NCBI GenBank assembly: GCA_028277645.1
Contig: JANQFV010000062.1
Coordinates: forward strand, 1 to 64,000
Length of the DNA: 64,000 nucleotides
Direction of reading: 5' to 3'
DNA from: Phycisphaerae bacterium
GTDB lineage: Bacteria; Planctomycetota; Phycisphaerae; UBA1845; Fen-1342
A program made the translations under genes and the position numbers. How positions within the stretch are numbered: position 1 is the stretch's first letter; every line of letters begins with the position of its first letter. Positions 41,584 through 50,913 of this stretch are shown piece by piece. Below the pieces are notes generated by a model, which was not told the origin of the DNA, did not search any database, and saw only the letters and a list, made by a program, of their open reading frames with translations.

Positions 41584-42288
41584 GTGACGCACGAGATGCT
41601 CCGCGAGGCTGGGTTTGACGTAGATGGGGCGGCGTATGAACATCTGGAGCGCTACGTCGCCGTACTGCTGGACGAGAATCGCAACCTCAATCTCACGGCA
41701 GCACGTGATGCCGAGACGCTCTGGCGCGCGCACGTGTGCGATAGTCTTGCGGCCAAGACGCTCGTTGATGCCGCGAGTCCGCAGCACCTCCTGGATCTCG
41801 GGTCTGGTGGGGGACTTCCAGGGATTCCTCTTGCCTGTGTGTGTCCAGAACTACAGGTGACGTTGCTCGACGCGACGCAGAAGAAGGTCGCAGCGCTGGA
41901 ACGCATCGTAGCAGCAATCGACCTCACGAACGTGACCTGTCTTGCTGGAAGAGCGGAAGAAGCGGCGCATCGCCCGGAACACCGCGAGCAATACGACGTC
42001 GTCACTGCGCGGGCCGTCGCGCAACTGGCCGTGCTCATCGAATACACAACCGGGTTTCTGCAGCGCGACGGGGCGGCGTGGTTCTTCAAGTCGGCCGTTG
42101 GTTTCCGTGCCGAGCAGGAGCAGGCCGCGCCGGTGGCAGTGAGGTGCAGCCTGGGTTTCGAGGGCTGCAACGCGTATCGCTTGCCCGGAGACGATGAACC
42201 ACGCGTTCTCGCCATTTATCGGAAGTTCAGCGCAACACCCGGCGAGCTTCCGCGGCCGGCCGGCCGCGCGCGCAAGCGACCGCTCTGA
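41584..42288 (+). CDS. rsmG: 16S rRNA (guanine-N7) methyltransferase RsmG
   Basis: 234 aa, GTG start, with an ATG four codons later as alternative. RsmG methylates G527 of 16S rRNA (E. coli numbering) with SAM. Motifs: 'YVAVLLDENRNLNLTAARDAETLWRAHVCDSL', then the SAM loop 'HLLDLGSGGGLPGIPLA', 'VTLLDATQKKVAALERI', 'CLAGRAEEAA' and 'YDVVTARAVAQLAVLIEYT'. The C-terminal tail is basic. A TAGGAT -10-like box 10 nt before the start suggests a very short leader. It is divergent from the sugar dehydrogenase gene. Confidence 0.93.
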   Translation: MTHEMLREAGFDVDGAAYEHLERYVAVLLDENRNLNLTAARDAETLWRAHVCDSLAAKTLVDAASPQHLLDLGSGGGLPGIPLACVCPELQVTLLDATQKKVAALERIVAAIDLTNVTCLAGRAEEAAHRPEHREQYDVVTARAVAQLAVLIEYTTGFLQRDGAAWFFKSAVGFRAEQEQAAPVAVRCSLGFEGCNAYRLPGDDEPRVLAIYRKFSATPGELPRPAGRARKRPL

Positions 42289-42478
42289 CGCGACGTCACG
42301 CCGGTGAAGGGATGTAACCGTCTGAATTGCAGGTTCTTGCCCGCGAAATGCGGATTGACTCACGACGCCGCTGCGATAGCGCGTCGGGGAGAGAATGCGC
42401 TGCGCGCCGAAATGACGGTGAGGCAGGTATGATGGACTATGCCCGCGAATCCTCATCTGCTCAGCCGGAGCGCACGTT

Positions 42479-44761
42479 ATGTTCAGCCGTCTGTCCGCCA
42501 TGACGTTGTTAGGCGTCTCAACCACTGTTCCGCTTCTGGCAGACCCACCGCCGCCAAGCGGCCGTTGCATGCACAGCATGCACACGCGTTGGCTGGATGG
42601 GCAGATCGGCACCGAGCGCGCCGGCAATCCCATGTTCCGCGATGATGACGCCGCGGACACCGACGTGCTGCACTACGACCTGCACCTGACTATCGACCCG
42701 CTGACCGAGTGGATTGGTGGTTCCAATCAGATCGCCGTTCAGAGCCTCGTGGACGGTCTGAGCACATTCCGACTGGGCCTGCACGACGCACTAACGATCT
42801 CTGAAGTGCGCGTGGACGACGTTGTTGCGAATTGGAACCGCGTCGACGCCGTCACGTTCGAGATCACACTCCCAGCGGCGCTGAATGCCGGTCAGACGTT
42901 CGAGGTCTTCGTGGCTTACGCGGGCAATCCGGTGCCGCAGGGGAGTTGGGACTCGATCACCTTCCGCACGCGGAGCGGCGCACGCGAGGTCTGGTCGATG
43001 AGTGTGCCGTACTGGTCGTGGTCGTGGTGGCCGTGCAAGGACGTTAATTGGGACAAGGCCACCGCCGAGATGAGCTTCGTTGTACCCGACGACATGGTCG
43101 TGGCTTCGAACGGCCACTTCGTCGGCGCGCAGGATGTTGGCGCCGGCTTGCGGGAGTACGCGTGGGCGACGGACTATCAGATCGCTCCGTACCTCCTTTG
43201 TTTCGCCGCCACCAATTTCACGACGTTTGACAGTGTGTGGGAATACGACGGTGGCAGCATGCCGCTGAATTTCTTCATTTACCCGGAGCACGATCAGCCC
43301 TCCAATCGCAACGCCTGGCTGGCCAGCGCGGACATGCTGACAGTGTTCAGTCAGATCTACGGGCAGTATCCGTTCATCAACGACAAGTACGGCATCTGCG
43401 AGTTCGGCTGGGGCGGCGGAATGGAGCACCAGACAATGACATTCCAGGGCGGCTTCTGGGAGTCGGTCACGGCCCACGAGCTCGCCCACTCGTGGTGGGG
43501 CAACAGCGTAACGTGCGCAACGTGGCACGACGTGTGGCTGAATGAGGGCTTCGCGACCTACTCGGAAGCGCTCTACTACGAGCATCGTCCCGGCGGCACT
43601 GCGGACGATCTGCACGACTACATGGCCAACGACATTATGCCGCTGCCTACTACCGAAACCGTCTATGTATACGACATTTCAAATATGGACCGCATCTTCG
43701 ACCGGAACACGAGCTATTCGAAGGGCGCGTGGGTGTTGCACATGCTGCGACACGTCGTTGGCGATGCGAATTTCTTCGACACGCTGGCGGCCTATCGCGC
43801 GGCGTTCGAAGGCAGCGCGGCGAGCACGGAGGATTTTCGCGCAGTCGCGGAGGCCGTCTCCGGTATGGACCTCGACTGGTTCTTTGCGGAGTGGATCTAC
43901 GCCAGCGGTGAGCCCTGGTACTACTACGCCTGGCGCGAATGCAGTGCAGATGGCGTCCCATACCTCGAGCTGTACATCAGTCAGCACCCGTTCAAGCCGG
44001 TGTTCACAATGCCGATCGACTTCAGGATCAGCTCTGACTTTCTGATCCACACGCACCCCGTTTGGAACGATGAGCGAGTCGAGCACCTGCTGATCCCACT
44101 CGGATCGCCAAACGTAACCAGCGTCGAACTGGACCCGACGCCCTGGATACTGCGCACCGTGTCGACGACGTCGTTTGCCGAAGGTCCGCCGAAGGTCGTG
44201 CAACTGCGGCCTACGCCGGAAAGGGGTGTGGCGGCCAGCAATGCGATCACACTCGTCGTCGGTTTTCACAAGGATGTCGTTATCAGCGCCGCGGACATCC
44301 AACTCGCCGGCGTGAATTCGGGAACCGTGCCGTGCACGTTGGCCTATGACTCAGGCCGACAGGTTGCCACGATCACGCCAAGTGTGCCATTAGGAGTTGA
44401 TGCATACACCCTCAATATCAGCGAGTCGGTGACCGACGTCGCGTCCGGGACTGCGCTGGATGGCGAATTGACTGCGCCTTTCAAGTATGAGCCGCTGCCG
44501 AGCGGTGATGGTCGGCCCGGCGGAACGCTCGTAGTGACGTTCCATGTGCGTGCGACTGGAGATATGAACTGCGACGGAGTAGTCGACCGAGACGACGTCG
44601 ATCCGTTCGTGGCGGCTCTGATCAAGGGGGACGCCGGCTACGACGCGGCTGTCCCGGGCTGCGATCGTGATCTGGCGGATATTAACGCCGATGGGAGCGT
44701 GGATTTTGGTGACATCAACCCGTTTGTGATGTTGCTGGGCGTCCGGGATCGCGGAGTGTGA
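42479..44761 (+). CDS. Secreted M1 family metallopeptidase with dockerin-like tail (copy A)
   Basis: 760 aa, ATG with CGGAG upstream. Signal peptide 'MFSRLSAMTLLGVSTTVPLLA'. The M1 N-terminal saddle domain comes first ('VLHYDLHLTIDPLTEWIGGSNQIAV'), then the catalytic domain: 'GWGGGMEHQTM' in place of GxMEN, zinc site 'TAHELAHSWWGNSVT' plus 'NEGFATYSEALYYE' (HExxH-x18-E), and 'SYSKGAWVLHMLRHVVGD' with the catalytic Tyr. A beta domain resembling Big_5 follows ('VLRPT'-type strands with 'ITLVVGFHKDVVISAADI'). The tail is 'GDMNCDGVVDRDDVDPFV' / 'ADINADGSVDFGDINPFV'. It is probably an extracellular aminopeptidase; copy B follows 207 bp downstream. Confidence 0.9.
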   Translation: MFSRLSAMTLLGVSTTVPLLADPPPPSGRCMHSMHTRWLDGQIGTERAGNPMFRDDDAADTDVLHYDLHLTIDPLTEWIGGSNQIAVQSLVDGLSTFRLGLHDALTISEVRVDDVVANWNRVDAVTFEITLPAALNAGQTFEVFVAYAGNPVPQGSWDSITFRTRSGAREVWSMSVPYWSWSWWPCKDVNWDKATAEMSFVVPDDMVVASNGHFVGAQDVGAGLREYAWATDYQIAPYLLCFAATNFTTFDSVWEYDGGSMPLNFFIYPEHDQPSNRNAWLASADMLTVFSQIYGQYPFINDKYGICEFGWGGGMEHQTMTFQGGFWESVTAHELAHSWWGNSVTCATWHDVWLNEGFATYSEALYYEHRPGGTADDLHDYMANDIMPLPTTETVYVYDISNMDRIFDRNTSYSKGAWVLHMLRHVVGDANFFDTLAAYRAAFEGSAASTEDFRAVAEAVSGMDLDWFFAEWIYASGEPWYYYAWRECSADGVPYLELYISQHPFKPVFTMPIDFRISSDFLIHTHPVWNDERVEHLLIPLGSPNVTSVELDPTPWILRTVSTTSFAEGPPKVVQLRPTPERGVAASNAITLVVGFHKDVVISAADIQLAGVNSGTVPCTLAYDSGRQVATITPSVPLGVDAYTLNISESVTDVASGTALDGELTAPFKYEPLPSGDGRPGGTLVVTFHVRATGDMNCDGVVDRDDVDPFVAALIKGDAGYDAAVPGCDRDLADINADGSVDFGDINPFVMLLGVRDRGV

Positions 44762-44968
44762 CGTGCCGGCAGGGACACGCGCGAGATGTATGGAATTGTC
44801 ATCACTATGATCTGGAGCGAGCCATCGAGTGCCGAAGAGGTTACGCTGAGGTCATGGGCCGGGCCGAGACACTTGCTTATGTGTGTTCCACGCAAGAGAC
44901 CGACGCACCTGCACCGGACCGGGGTTTGGCGAAGTGGGTAGACGCTTCGCCAGAAGGGAGATCGCAAG

Positions 44969-47257
44969 ATGCGCACAGTAACCGCGATAACAGTTCTACT
45001 TACTCTCAGTGTAGCCGCCGCGGCGCAGTTTCCTGACTGGGGACCGCGCGAACACCCGTGTGCGCACGCCAAACGAACGGCGGCGGAGCACATGATCGAG
45101 CACGGACACCTGCCGCCGGAGGCGTCTGGCCTGGCGCGCGATGTGGCGTCCGACGCGACGGACGTCCACCATTATGATCTCGCGTTTGAGGTCGACTTTC
45201 CGTTCCAGAAGCTGACCGGCTCTAACATCATGACGGTCGAGAGCCTGATCGACGGCCTGACGCACTTTGAGTTTCGGTTGCGCGAAGAGTTCACGATTCC
45301 GGAGATCCGCGTCAACGATCAGGTTGTGACGTGGAACCGGCTCGACGCGGACACGGTCGAAATTGACCTGGGCGCGACCTTCAACACCGGCGACGTGTTC
45401 TCGGTGTACGTGTCATACACCGGCACGCCACCGACGTACGGAACGTGGGGCTCGATTGTCTTCGCCGAGCATTCGGGCGTGAACCAGGTTTGGACACTCA
45501 GTCAGCCGTGGTGGTCGCACACGTGGTGGCCGGTGAAGGACGACAATCGAGATAAGGCGACAGGCGACCTCCGGATTACGGTGGAGGATGATTACTCCGT
45601 AGTTGCCAACGGGCTGCTGCTGGAGGTGGTCGATGCCGGCGCCGGATTGCTCACGTACCACTGGCAGACCAACTACCCGACGGCGCCGTACCTGTTCGCC
45701 TTTGCGGCCACGAATTACGAGCAGCACAGCCTGACCTGGAACTACGATGATATCAGCATGCCGCTGGAGTTCTACATTTATCCGGAGAGCAGCGAGACGT
45801 ACCTGATGCAATTCATGCTCGAACTCGGCGACATGTTGACGTTCTTCAGCGACATCTATGGCGTGTACCCGTTCGCCGAGGAGAAGTTCGGTGTGTACCT
45901 CTTCGGCTGGGGTGGCGGTATGGAGCATCAGACCTGTCCGGGGCAGGGGCTGCTCGACGCGACCTGGCTGAATGCGCACGAGCTCGCTCACCAGTGGTGG
46001 GGCGATTACGTAACCTGTGCGACCTGGAACGACATCTGGCTGAACGAGGGCGCGGCGACTTACTCTGAGGCGCTCTGGTACGAGAGCCAGGGCGGCCCGG
46101 TCTGGCTGCACGGGTATATGGACTTCCGGCGTCCGATCCCGTCGCCGGACACCGTGTACGTGTATGACGCCACCAATCAGTCGCGCGTGTTCTCGACCAA
46201 CACGACGTACAACAAGGGCGCGTGGGTGATGCACATGCTTCGCAAGGTGCTCGGCGACGAGGCGTACTTCGCTGGCCTCGCCACGTTTCGCAGCCGGTTT
46301 GCCGCCGGTGCCGCGACGACCGAGGACTTTCAGCACGCAATGGAAGATGCATCCGGTCGGGAGTTATCGTGGTTCTTCGCGCAGTGGGTGTACTCCGCAA
46401 GCGAACCGACGTACTACCTTGGCTCGCAGGAGATCACGATTGACGGCCAGCGCTATGTCGAGCTGTACGTCAGCCAGCATCCCTTCCTGCCACTGTTCAC
46501 CATGCCGATCGACGTAGCGGTCGTCTTCTTGAACGAGACGTTTGAGCTGCACACCATCTGGAACGATGCCCGCAGCCAGCACTACCTGCTGCCGGTGGAG
46601 TCTGGTGAGGTGATCGAGGAAGTCCTGCTGGACCCCTGGCCGTGGATTCTGCGTACGGTCAACACGACAGGCTTCTCGGAAGGCGCGCCGAAGGTGGTTG
46701 GCATGACGCCGGCGCCGGACGCGGCGGTGCCGTCTGATGAGCTCGCGCAACTGACGATCACCTTCCACAAGGACGTCAACATCACCGCTCAGGATGTGGC
46801 GCTTGTTGGAGAGGCCAGCGGAGCGGTCGGCTTCACGTTCTCCTACGACACTCCCACGCAGACGGCCACGTTGGACCTGGGCCGTGCCATGCTCTCGCCC
46901 GATCGTTACACGCTTACGGTCAGTGATGCGGTCGCGGACACAACGCTCGCGAAGCAGCTCGATGGCGAACTAGAGCACGAAACACAGCCCATGGCGCTGC
47001 CCAGCGGTGACGGCGTGCCGGGCGGGGTGTTGGCGGCGAATTTCGTGGTCATCGCTCCCGGCACCGGCGACGTGAACTGCGATGGTATGGTCGATTTTGG
47101 TGACATCGACGCGTTTGTGACAGCCATCGTTCGCGGACCGGCTGAATACGCCGTCCGCTACCCAAACTGTGACATCGGCACCGCCGATCTCAACGGCGAC
47201 GGTCAGGCGGGCTTTGCTGACATCAACCCGTTTGTGGCGTTGATCCTGTCACAGTAA
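44969..47257 (+). CDS. Secreted M1 family metallopeptidase with dockerin-like tail (copy B)
   Basis: 762 aa, ATG with GGGAG upstream; signal peptide 'VTAITVLLTLSVAAAAQF'. Same architecture as copy A in the same order: 'VHHYDLAFEVDFPFQKLTGSN', 'GWGGGMEHQTCPGQG', 'NAHELAHQWWGDYVT', 'NEGAATYSEALWYE', 'TYNKGAWVMHMLRKVLGDE', a Big_5-like domain ('LAQLTITFHKDVNITAQDV'), and the tail 'GDVNCDGMVDFGDIDAFV' / 'ADLNGDGQAGFADINPFV'. All zinc ligands and the Tyr are kept, so it should be active. The two genes form a diverged tandem duplication. Confidence 0.9.
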   Translation: MRTVTAITVLLTLSVAAAAQFPDWGPREHPCAHAKRTAAEHMIEHGHLPPEASGLARDVASDATDVHHYDLAFEVDFPFQKLTGSNIMTVESLIDGLTHFEFRLREEFTIPEIRVNDQVVTWNRLDADTVEIDLGATFNTGDVFSVYVSYTGTPPTYGTWGSIVFAEHSGVNQVWTLSQPWWSHTWWPVKDDNRDKATGDLRITVEDDYSVVANGLLLEVVDAGAGLLTYHWQTNYPTAPYLFAFAATNYEQHSLTWNYDDISMPLEFYIYPESSETYLMQFMLELGDMLTFFSDIYGVYPFAEEKFGVYLFGWGGGMEHQTCPGQGLLDATWLNAHELAHQWWGDYVTCATWNDIWLNEGAATYSEALWYESQGGPVWLHGYMDFRRPIPSPDTVYVYDATNQSRVFSTNTTYNKGAWVMHMLRKVLGDEAYFAGLATFRSRFAAGAATTEDFQHAMEDASGRELSWFFAQWVYSASEPTYYLGSQEITIDGQRYVELYVSQHPFLPLFTMPIDVAVVFLNETFELHTIWNDARSQHYLLPVESGEVIEEVLLDPWPWILRTVNTTGFSEGAPKVVGMTPAPDAAVPSDELAQLTITFHKDVNITAQDVALVGEASGAVGFTFSYDTPTQTATLDLGRAMLSPDRYTLTVSDAVADTTLAKQLDGELEHETQPMALPSGDGVPGGVLAANFVVIAPGTGDVNCDGMVDFGDIDAFVTAIVRGPAEYAVRYPNCDIGTADLNGDGQAGFADINPFVALILSQ

Positions 47258-47322
47258 CCACAGATCGCGAGGCGTTAGGGGCAAGAAGGGCGTGTTCGGC
47301 TCGTTGCAGCCGGGCACGCCAC

Positions 47323-47349
47323 TTGTTTTTGTCGCCGTGGGCCTACAAT
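47323..47349 (+). promoter_or_regulatory. Promoter placing transcription start at the trmJ ATG
   Basis: TACAAT (5/6) at 47344-47349 ends 6 bp before the ATG at 47356, with TTGTTT 15 bp upstream. Expected transcription start coincides with the ATG; no ribosome site is present. Leaderless expression is inferred. Confidence 0.4.
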
Positions 47350-47355
47350 GCCCGC

Positions 47356-48165
47356 ATGTTTGAACGCATGCGCATTGTGCTGGTATCGCCCAGTGGTCCG
47401 GCCAACGTCGGCAGTGTCTGTCGCGCAATGGCGAACATGGGGTTGTCCGATCTGGTAATGGTCTCGCCGCGGTGCACGCTCGACGCGGACGACGCGATCG
47501 CGTACGCCGCTCACGGGCGGCACGTGCTCGACGGCGCCCGCGTCGTCGATTCCATCTCCGCAGCCCTGAACGGGTGCATCCGAACCTACGCCACTTCATC
47601 CAAACTCGGCCTCTACCGGCGTCAGGCCGCGATTACGCCCCGCGTTGCCGCCCGCGAGGCGGTCGAGTTGGCGGCCAATGGCCCCGTGGCCTTTGCGTTC
47701 GGGCGCGAGGACTATGGCCTCAAAGACCGCGAGCTGCTCAGCTTCGATCGCATTGTGACGATACCCGCGGATGAGACGTATCCGGTCATGAATCTGGCCG
47801 TTTCCGCCGCGATCGTGTCCTACGAACTGCGGCAGGCGTTGCAGGAACACGCGGGCGCCGAGGAGCTGCCGACGCGCATCGATCACGGTCCGGCGCCGAA
47901 CGAGGCGAAGGAAATTCTCTTCGAGAAGCTCTTCGACGCGCTGGATCGCATCGGGTTCTTCTTCGGCCCGAATCCGGAGCGTTTGTGTTACCCGCTACGG
48001 CATCTGTTCGGCCGCCTCAGCATGAGCCGGAACGAAGTCGACATCCTGATTGGCATGGCGAGCCAGATCCGCTGGTACGTTGACCGGCACCCACCTGACG
48101 CGGCTCGTTGGCCGAAACCGCCCACACCGCCGGCGGATTGCGATGAGCGGCCAAAACCCGGATGA
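47356..48165 (+). CDS. trmJ: tRNA/rRNA 2'-O-methyltransferase, TrmJ-like (SPOUT)
   Basis: 269 aa from the ATG at 47356. SPOUT knot methyltransferase of the TrmH/TrmJ type, which in the best-studied members methylates ribose at position 32 of tRNA. 'IVLVSPSGPANVGSVCRAMANMGLSDLVMVSP' is motif 1 with the conserved 'P.NvGs..Ram.n.G'; 'VAFAFGREDYGLKDREL' is motif 2; 'TIPADETYPVMNLAVSAAIVSYELRQ' is motif 3, completing the SAM-binding knot. A C-terminal helical extension of about 90 residues matches TrmJ length. The exact RNA target is inferred from the family. Confidence 0.88.
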   Translation: MFERMRIVLVSPSGPANVGSVCRAMANMGLSDLVMVSPRCTLDADDAIAYAAHGRHVLDGARVVDSISAALNGCIRTYATSSKLGLYRRQAAITPRVAAREAVELAANGPVAFAFGREDYGLKDRELLSFDRIVTIPADETYPVMNLAVSAAIVSYELRQALQEHAGAEELPTRIDHGPAPNEAKEILFEKLFDALDRIGFFFGPNPERLCYPLRHLFGRLSMSRNEVDILIGMASQIRWYVDRHPPDAARWPKPPTPPADCDERPKPG

Positions 48166-48169
48166 TGTC

Positions 48170-48194
48170 TTGACTTCTCAGCCGGGTAAGTCAA
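48170..48194. terminator. Short inverted repeat between trmJ and the channel gene
   Basis: TTGACTT and AAGTCAA are perfect 7-bp arms around an 11-nt loop, just past the trmJ stop. There is no T-run. It could be a weak terminator, an operator, or the first arm a -35 element. Confidence 0.25.
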
Positions 48195-48246
48195 CGTCCG
48201 CCCGGGGAATTGCGTAGTGCGCGCGATTCGCTCGGATTGAGGCTGC

Positions 48247-49269
48247 ATGAACAACAGCTCTACAGACATGGCGCTGCAGCTCGGCCGCGGTCTGTCCGTG
48301 TTCGGGATCGTTATCGTCATTGGTGCGGTTGGATACTACATCATCGGACGGGAGCACGATTGGACGCTGTTGGACTCGCTGTACATGGCGGTCATCACGG
48401 TTTCGACCGTTGGGTTTCGTGAGGTACACGAGCAGACGCCCGTCGCGCGCGTGTTCACCATCATTCTGATCCTTTTTGGCGTGGGGGCGTTCACGTATCT
48501 GGCGACGTCGGTTGGCAACTACGTGATCGCCGGCGAGTTGCAGGGGCTCTGGAGCAAACGCAGGATGCGTAAGAAAACTGCCGAATTGTCTGATCACTTC
48601 ATCGTGTGTGCCTATGGCCGGATGGGCAGCCAGGTCGCCGACGAATTCAAGCGGCAGCAGTGCCCGGTGGTTGTGATCGACACTTCCGAAGAAGTGCTCG
48701 AGAAAGCTGTGATTGACGGACACCTGGCCGTGCTGGGCAACGCTGGAAACGACGACGTGCTGCAGGAGGCAGGTGTTGAGCGGGCCGCGGGGCTCGTGAC
48801 GTGCATCGACAGCGACGCCAGCAATTTGCTGGTCGTGTTGTCGGCGCGGACGCTGAACGAAAAGCTGCTGATCGTCTCGCGCACCAACAATCACGAGACC
48901 ACGTCAAAGCTGCACGCGGCGGGCGCGAACCGCGTGCTGTGGCCGTATGGGCTGGGGGGGCGGCGCATGGCTCAGATGGCGCTGCGGCCGAATGTCGTCG
49001 AGTTTCTCGAAGTGGTCATGCACGATGAGGAGCTGGAGCTCGTGCTCGAGGAATTGACCATTGCGATAGGGTCGGCGCTGGACGGAAAGAGGATCGGCTC
49101 GTCAGAGATTCGTGAACGCACCGGCGCGATGCTCGTCGCGATCCGACAGCGGGCCGGTAAGATGCTCATCGCACCATCAACGGAAACTCTGCTCGAAGCG
49201 GGCGACATCGTGGTGGCGCTCGGCACGCATGAACAGCTTGCCGAGTTACAGGAGATGGCGATCAGCTAG
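48247..49269 (+). CDS. Two-helix potassium channel with RCK (TrkA-N/TrkA-C) domains
   Basis: 340 aa. Two transmembrane helices ('LSVFGIVIVIGAVGYYII' and 'VFTIILILFGVGAFTYLATSV') flank a pore loop with the filter 'TVSTVGFRE' at residues 51-59, i.e. TVGF in place of TVGYG. The cytoplasmic part is an RCK ring module: Rossmann 'HFIVCAYGRMGSQVADEF', 'VVVIDTSEEVLEKA', 'LVTCIDSDASNLLVVLSAR', then a TrkA-C domain after residue 260. This resembles MthK-type ligand-gated channels. RCK-C domains are known c-di-AMP or Ca targets in some bacteria; a link to the diadenylate cyclase gene at 57.7 kb is speculation. Confidence 0.87.
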   Translation: MNNSSTDMALQLGRGLSVFGIVIVIGAVGYYIIGREHDWTLLDSLYMAVITVSTVGFREVHEQTPVARVFTIILILFGVGAFTYLATSVGNYVIAGELQGLWSKRRMRKKTAELSDHFIVCAYGRMGSQVADEFKRQQCPVVVIDTSEEVLEKAVIDGHLAVLGNAGNDDVLQEAGVERAAGLVTCIDSDASNLLVVLSARTLNEKLLIVSRTNNHETTSKLHAAGANRVLWPYGLGGRRMAQMALRPNVVEFLEVVMHDEELELVLEELTIAIGSALDGKRIGSSEIRERTGAMLVAIRQRAGKMLIAPSTETLLEAGDIVVALGTHEQLAELQEMAIS

Positions 49270-49308
49270 TGACAGCGACAGGGCCGCAGCCCGTACCAGC
49301 GAGGAAGT

Positions 49309-50835
49309 ATGAGTACGCTCCGCCCGGCGATCAATGAGTTCATTCAGCTTGCGGAAAGGCAAACACACGTGCCGGTCGTTGCGACCCTGGTGTGCGATGA
49401 CATGACGCCGTTGAGCGCCTTCGCGCGGTTGCAGCAGGATGCGGATCGCGCGTTCCTGCTGGAAAGCGTGGTCGGTGGCGAGACCGTAGCGCGATACTCA
49501 TTTCTGGGGGCACATCCGCGTCGCAGCTACGTGATTACCGGTGAGCGTCTGCAGCTCATCGATCACCTCGCCCACACCACGTCGGAACAGACCACTGACG
49601 ACCCATTGCGCGTGCTGGAGGAGGACATCGCGCAGGTGCGCGTGCCGACGCTGCCGGGGCTGCCGCGATTTCTGGGCGGGGCGGTCGGCTACGCCGGATA
49701 TGACACGATTCGGTATTACGAGCGTCTGCCGGATGCACCGGCTGATGATCGTGGATTACCGGATCTGCTGTTCGACGTGTACGACACAATGGTCGCGTTT
49801 GACCACGTTCACAAGGTCGTGCTGGTGGTCGCGCTGGCCGATCTCGGCGACGCTGCACGGGAGGACGATCGGCGGAAGGCGTACGAGCTGGCGGCCGAGC
49901 GCATCGCCGGAGCCGTAGAGCGATTGACACAGCCGTCATCCCTGCGGCCGGCGCGGATCAGCCTGCCGGTCGAACCGCTCGAGCGGTACGCCAGTAGTAT
50001 CGCACAATCGGATTTCGAGCGAATCGTCGAGCGCTGCAAGGAGTACATCCGCGCCGGCGACATCTTCCAGGTTGTGCCGTCGCAGCGCCTGCTGGTCGAG
50101 ACGCAGGCCGATCCGCTGAACATCTACCGAGCACTACGGGTCATCAATCCCTCGCCGTTCATGTTTTACGTGAAAGCGCCGCAGGTGACGCTGGCCGGGG
50201 CCAGCCCGGAGATCATGTGCCGCGTCGAGGACGGCGTCGTGACGAATCGTCCGCTGGCCGGCACGCGGCCGCGCGGTGCGACACCGACCGAGGACGAGCG
50301 CCTGCGTGACGACCTGCTGGCAGATCCGAAGGAGCGTGCCGAACACGTGATGCTGGTAGATCTGGGACGCAACGACGTGGGGCGCGTGGCCAGGCCCGCC
50401 GGCGTGCATCTCAGCAAACTCATGAACGTCGAGTACTACAGTCACGTGATGCACATCTCCAGCACCGTGACCGGCGAATTGGCGGAGAACAAGACGGCGT
50501 TCGACGCCCTACGCGCGACGCTGCCGGTCGGTACGGTCAGCGGCGCGCCGAAGGTCCGCGCTATGCAGATCATCGACGAGGTCGAGCCGACCCGTCGGGG
50601 ACCCTACGCCGGCGCCGTCGGCTACATCGACTACGCCGGGAATATGGACACGTGCATCGCGCTACGCACGCTGGTGGCTCAGCCCGGTCCGGATGGCACC
50701 TGGCGTGACTATATTCAGGTGGGGGCTGGCATCGTGGCCGATTCCGTGCCCGAGCGCGAGTTTCAGGAGACGCTCAACAAGGCCAAGAGCCTGCTCAGCG
50801 CCATCCGGGCGGCAGAGGAGCAATTTGCGGAATAG
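49309..50835 (+). CDS. trpE: Anthranilate synthase component I
   Basis: 508 aa. It converts chorismate to anthranilate, the first step of tryptophan synthesis, with a glutaminase partner (TrpG). N-terminal regulatory half has 'AFLLESVVGGETVARYSFLG' (the LLES tryptophan-site motif). The catalytic half has 'KEYIRAGDIFQVVPSQR', 'PSPFMFYVKAPQVTLAGASPEIM', 'NRPLAGTRPRG', 'EHVMLVDLGRNDVGRVA', 'VSGAPKVRAMQIIDEVEP' and 'AGNMDTCIALRTLV', which fit TrpE rather than PabB. trpG and the rest of the trp pathway are not in the window, so the gene is separated from its partners. Confidence 0.94.
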   Translation: MSTLRPAINEFIQLAERQTHVPVVATLVCDDMTPLSAFARLQQDADRAFLLESVVGGETVARYSFLGAHPRRSYVITGERLQLIDHLAHTTSEQTTDDPLRVLEEDIAQVRVPTLPGLPRFLGGAVGYAGYDTIRYYERLPDAPADDRGLPDLLFDVYDTMVAFDHVHKVVLVVALADLGDAAREDDRRKAYELAAERIAGAVERLTQPSSLRPARISLPVEPLERYASSIAQSDFERIVERCKEYIRAGDIFQVVPSQRLLVETQADPLNIYRALRVINPSPFMFYVKAPQVTLAGASPEIMCRVEDGVVTNRPLAGTRPRGATPTEDERLRDDLLADPKERAEHVMLVDLGRNDVGRVARPAGVHLSKLMNVEYYSHVMHISSTVTGELAENKTAFDALRATLPVGTVSGAPKVRAMQIIDEVEPTRRGPYAGAVGYIDYAGNMDTCIALRTLVAQPGPDGTWRDYIQVGAGIVADSVPEREFQETLNKAKSLLSAIRAAEEQFAE

Positions 50836-50913
50836 CTCTAATCGCGGAGCATCCGCTAGGTGATGCGAAGCTCGCGCGCAGTTCACACACCGCTGCGTCA
50901 GGAGGCGACAAAC

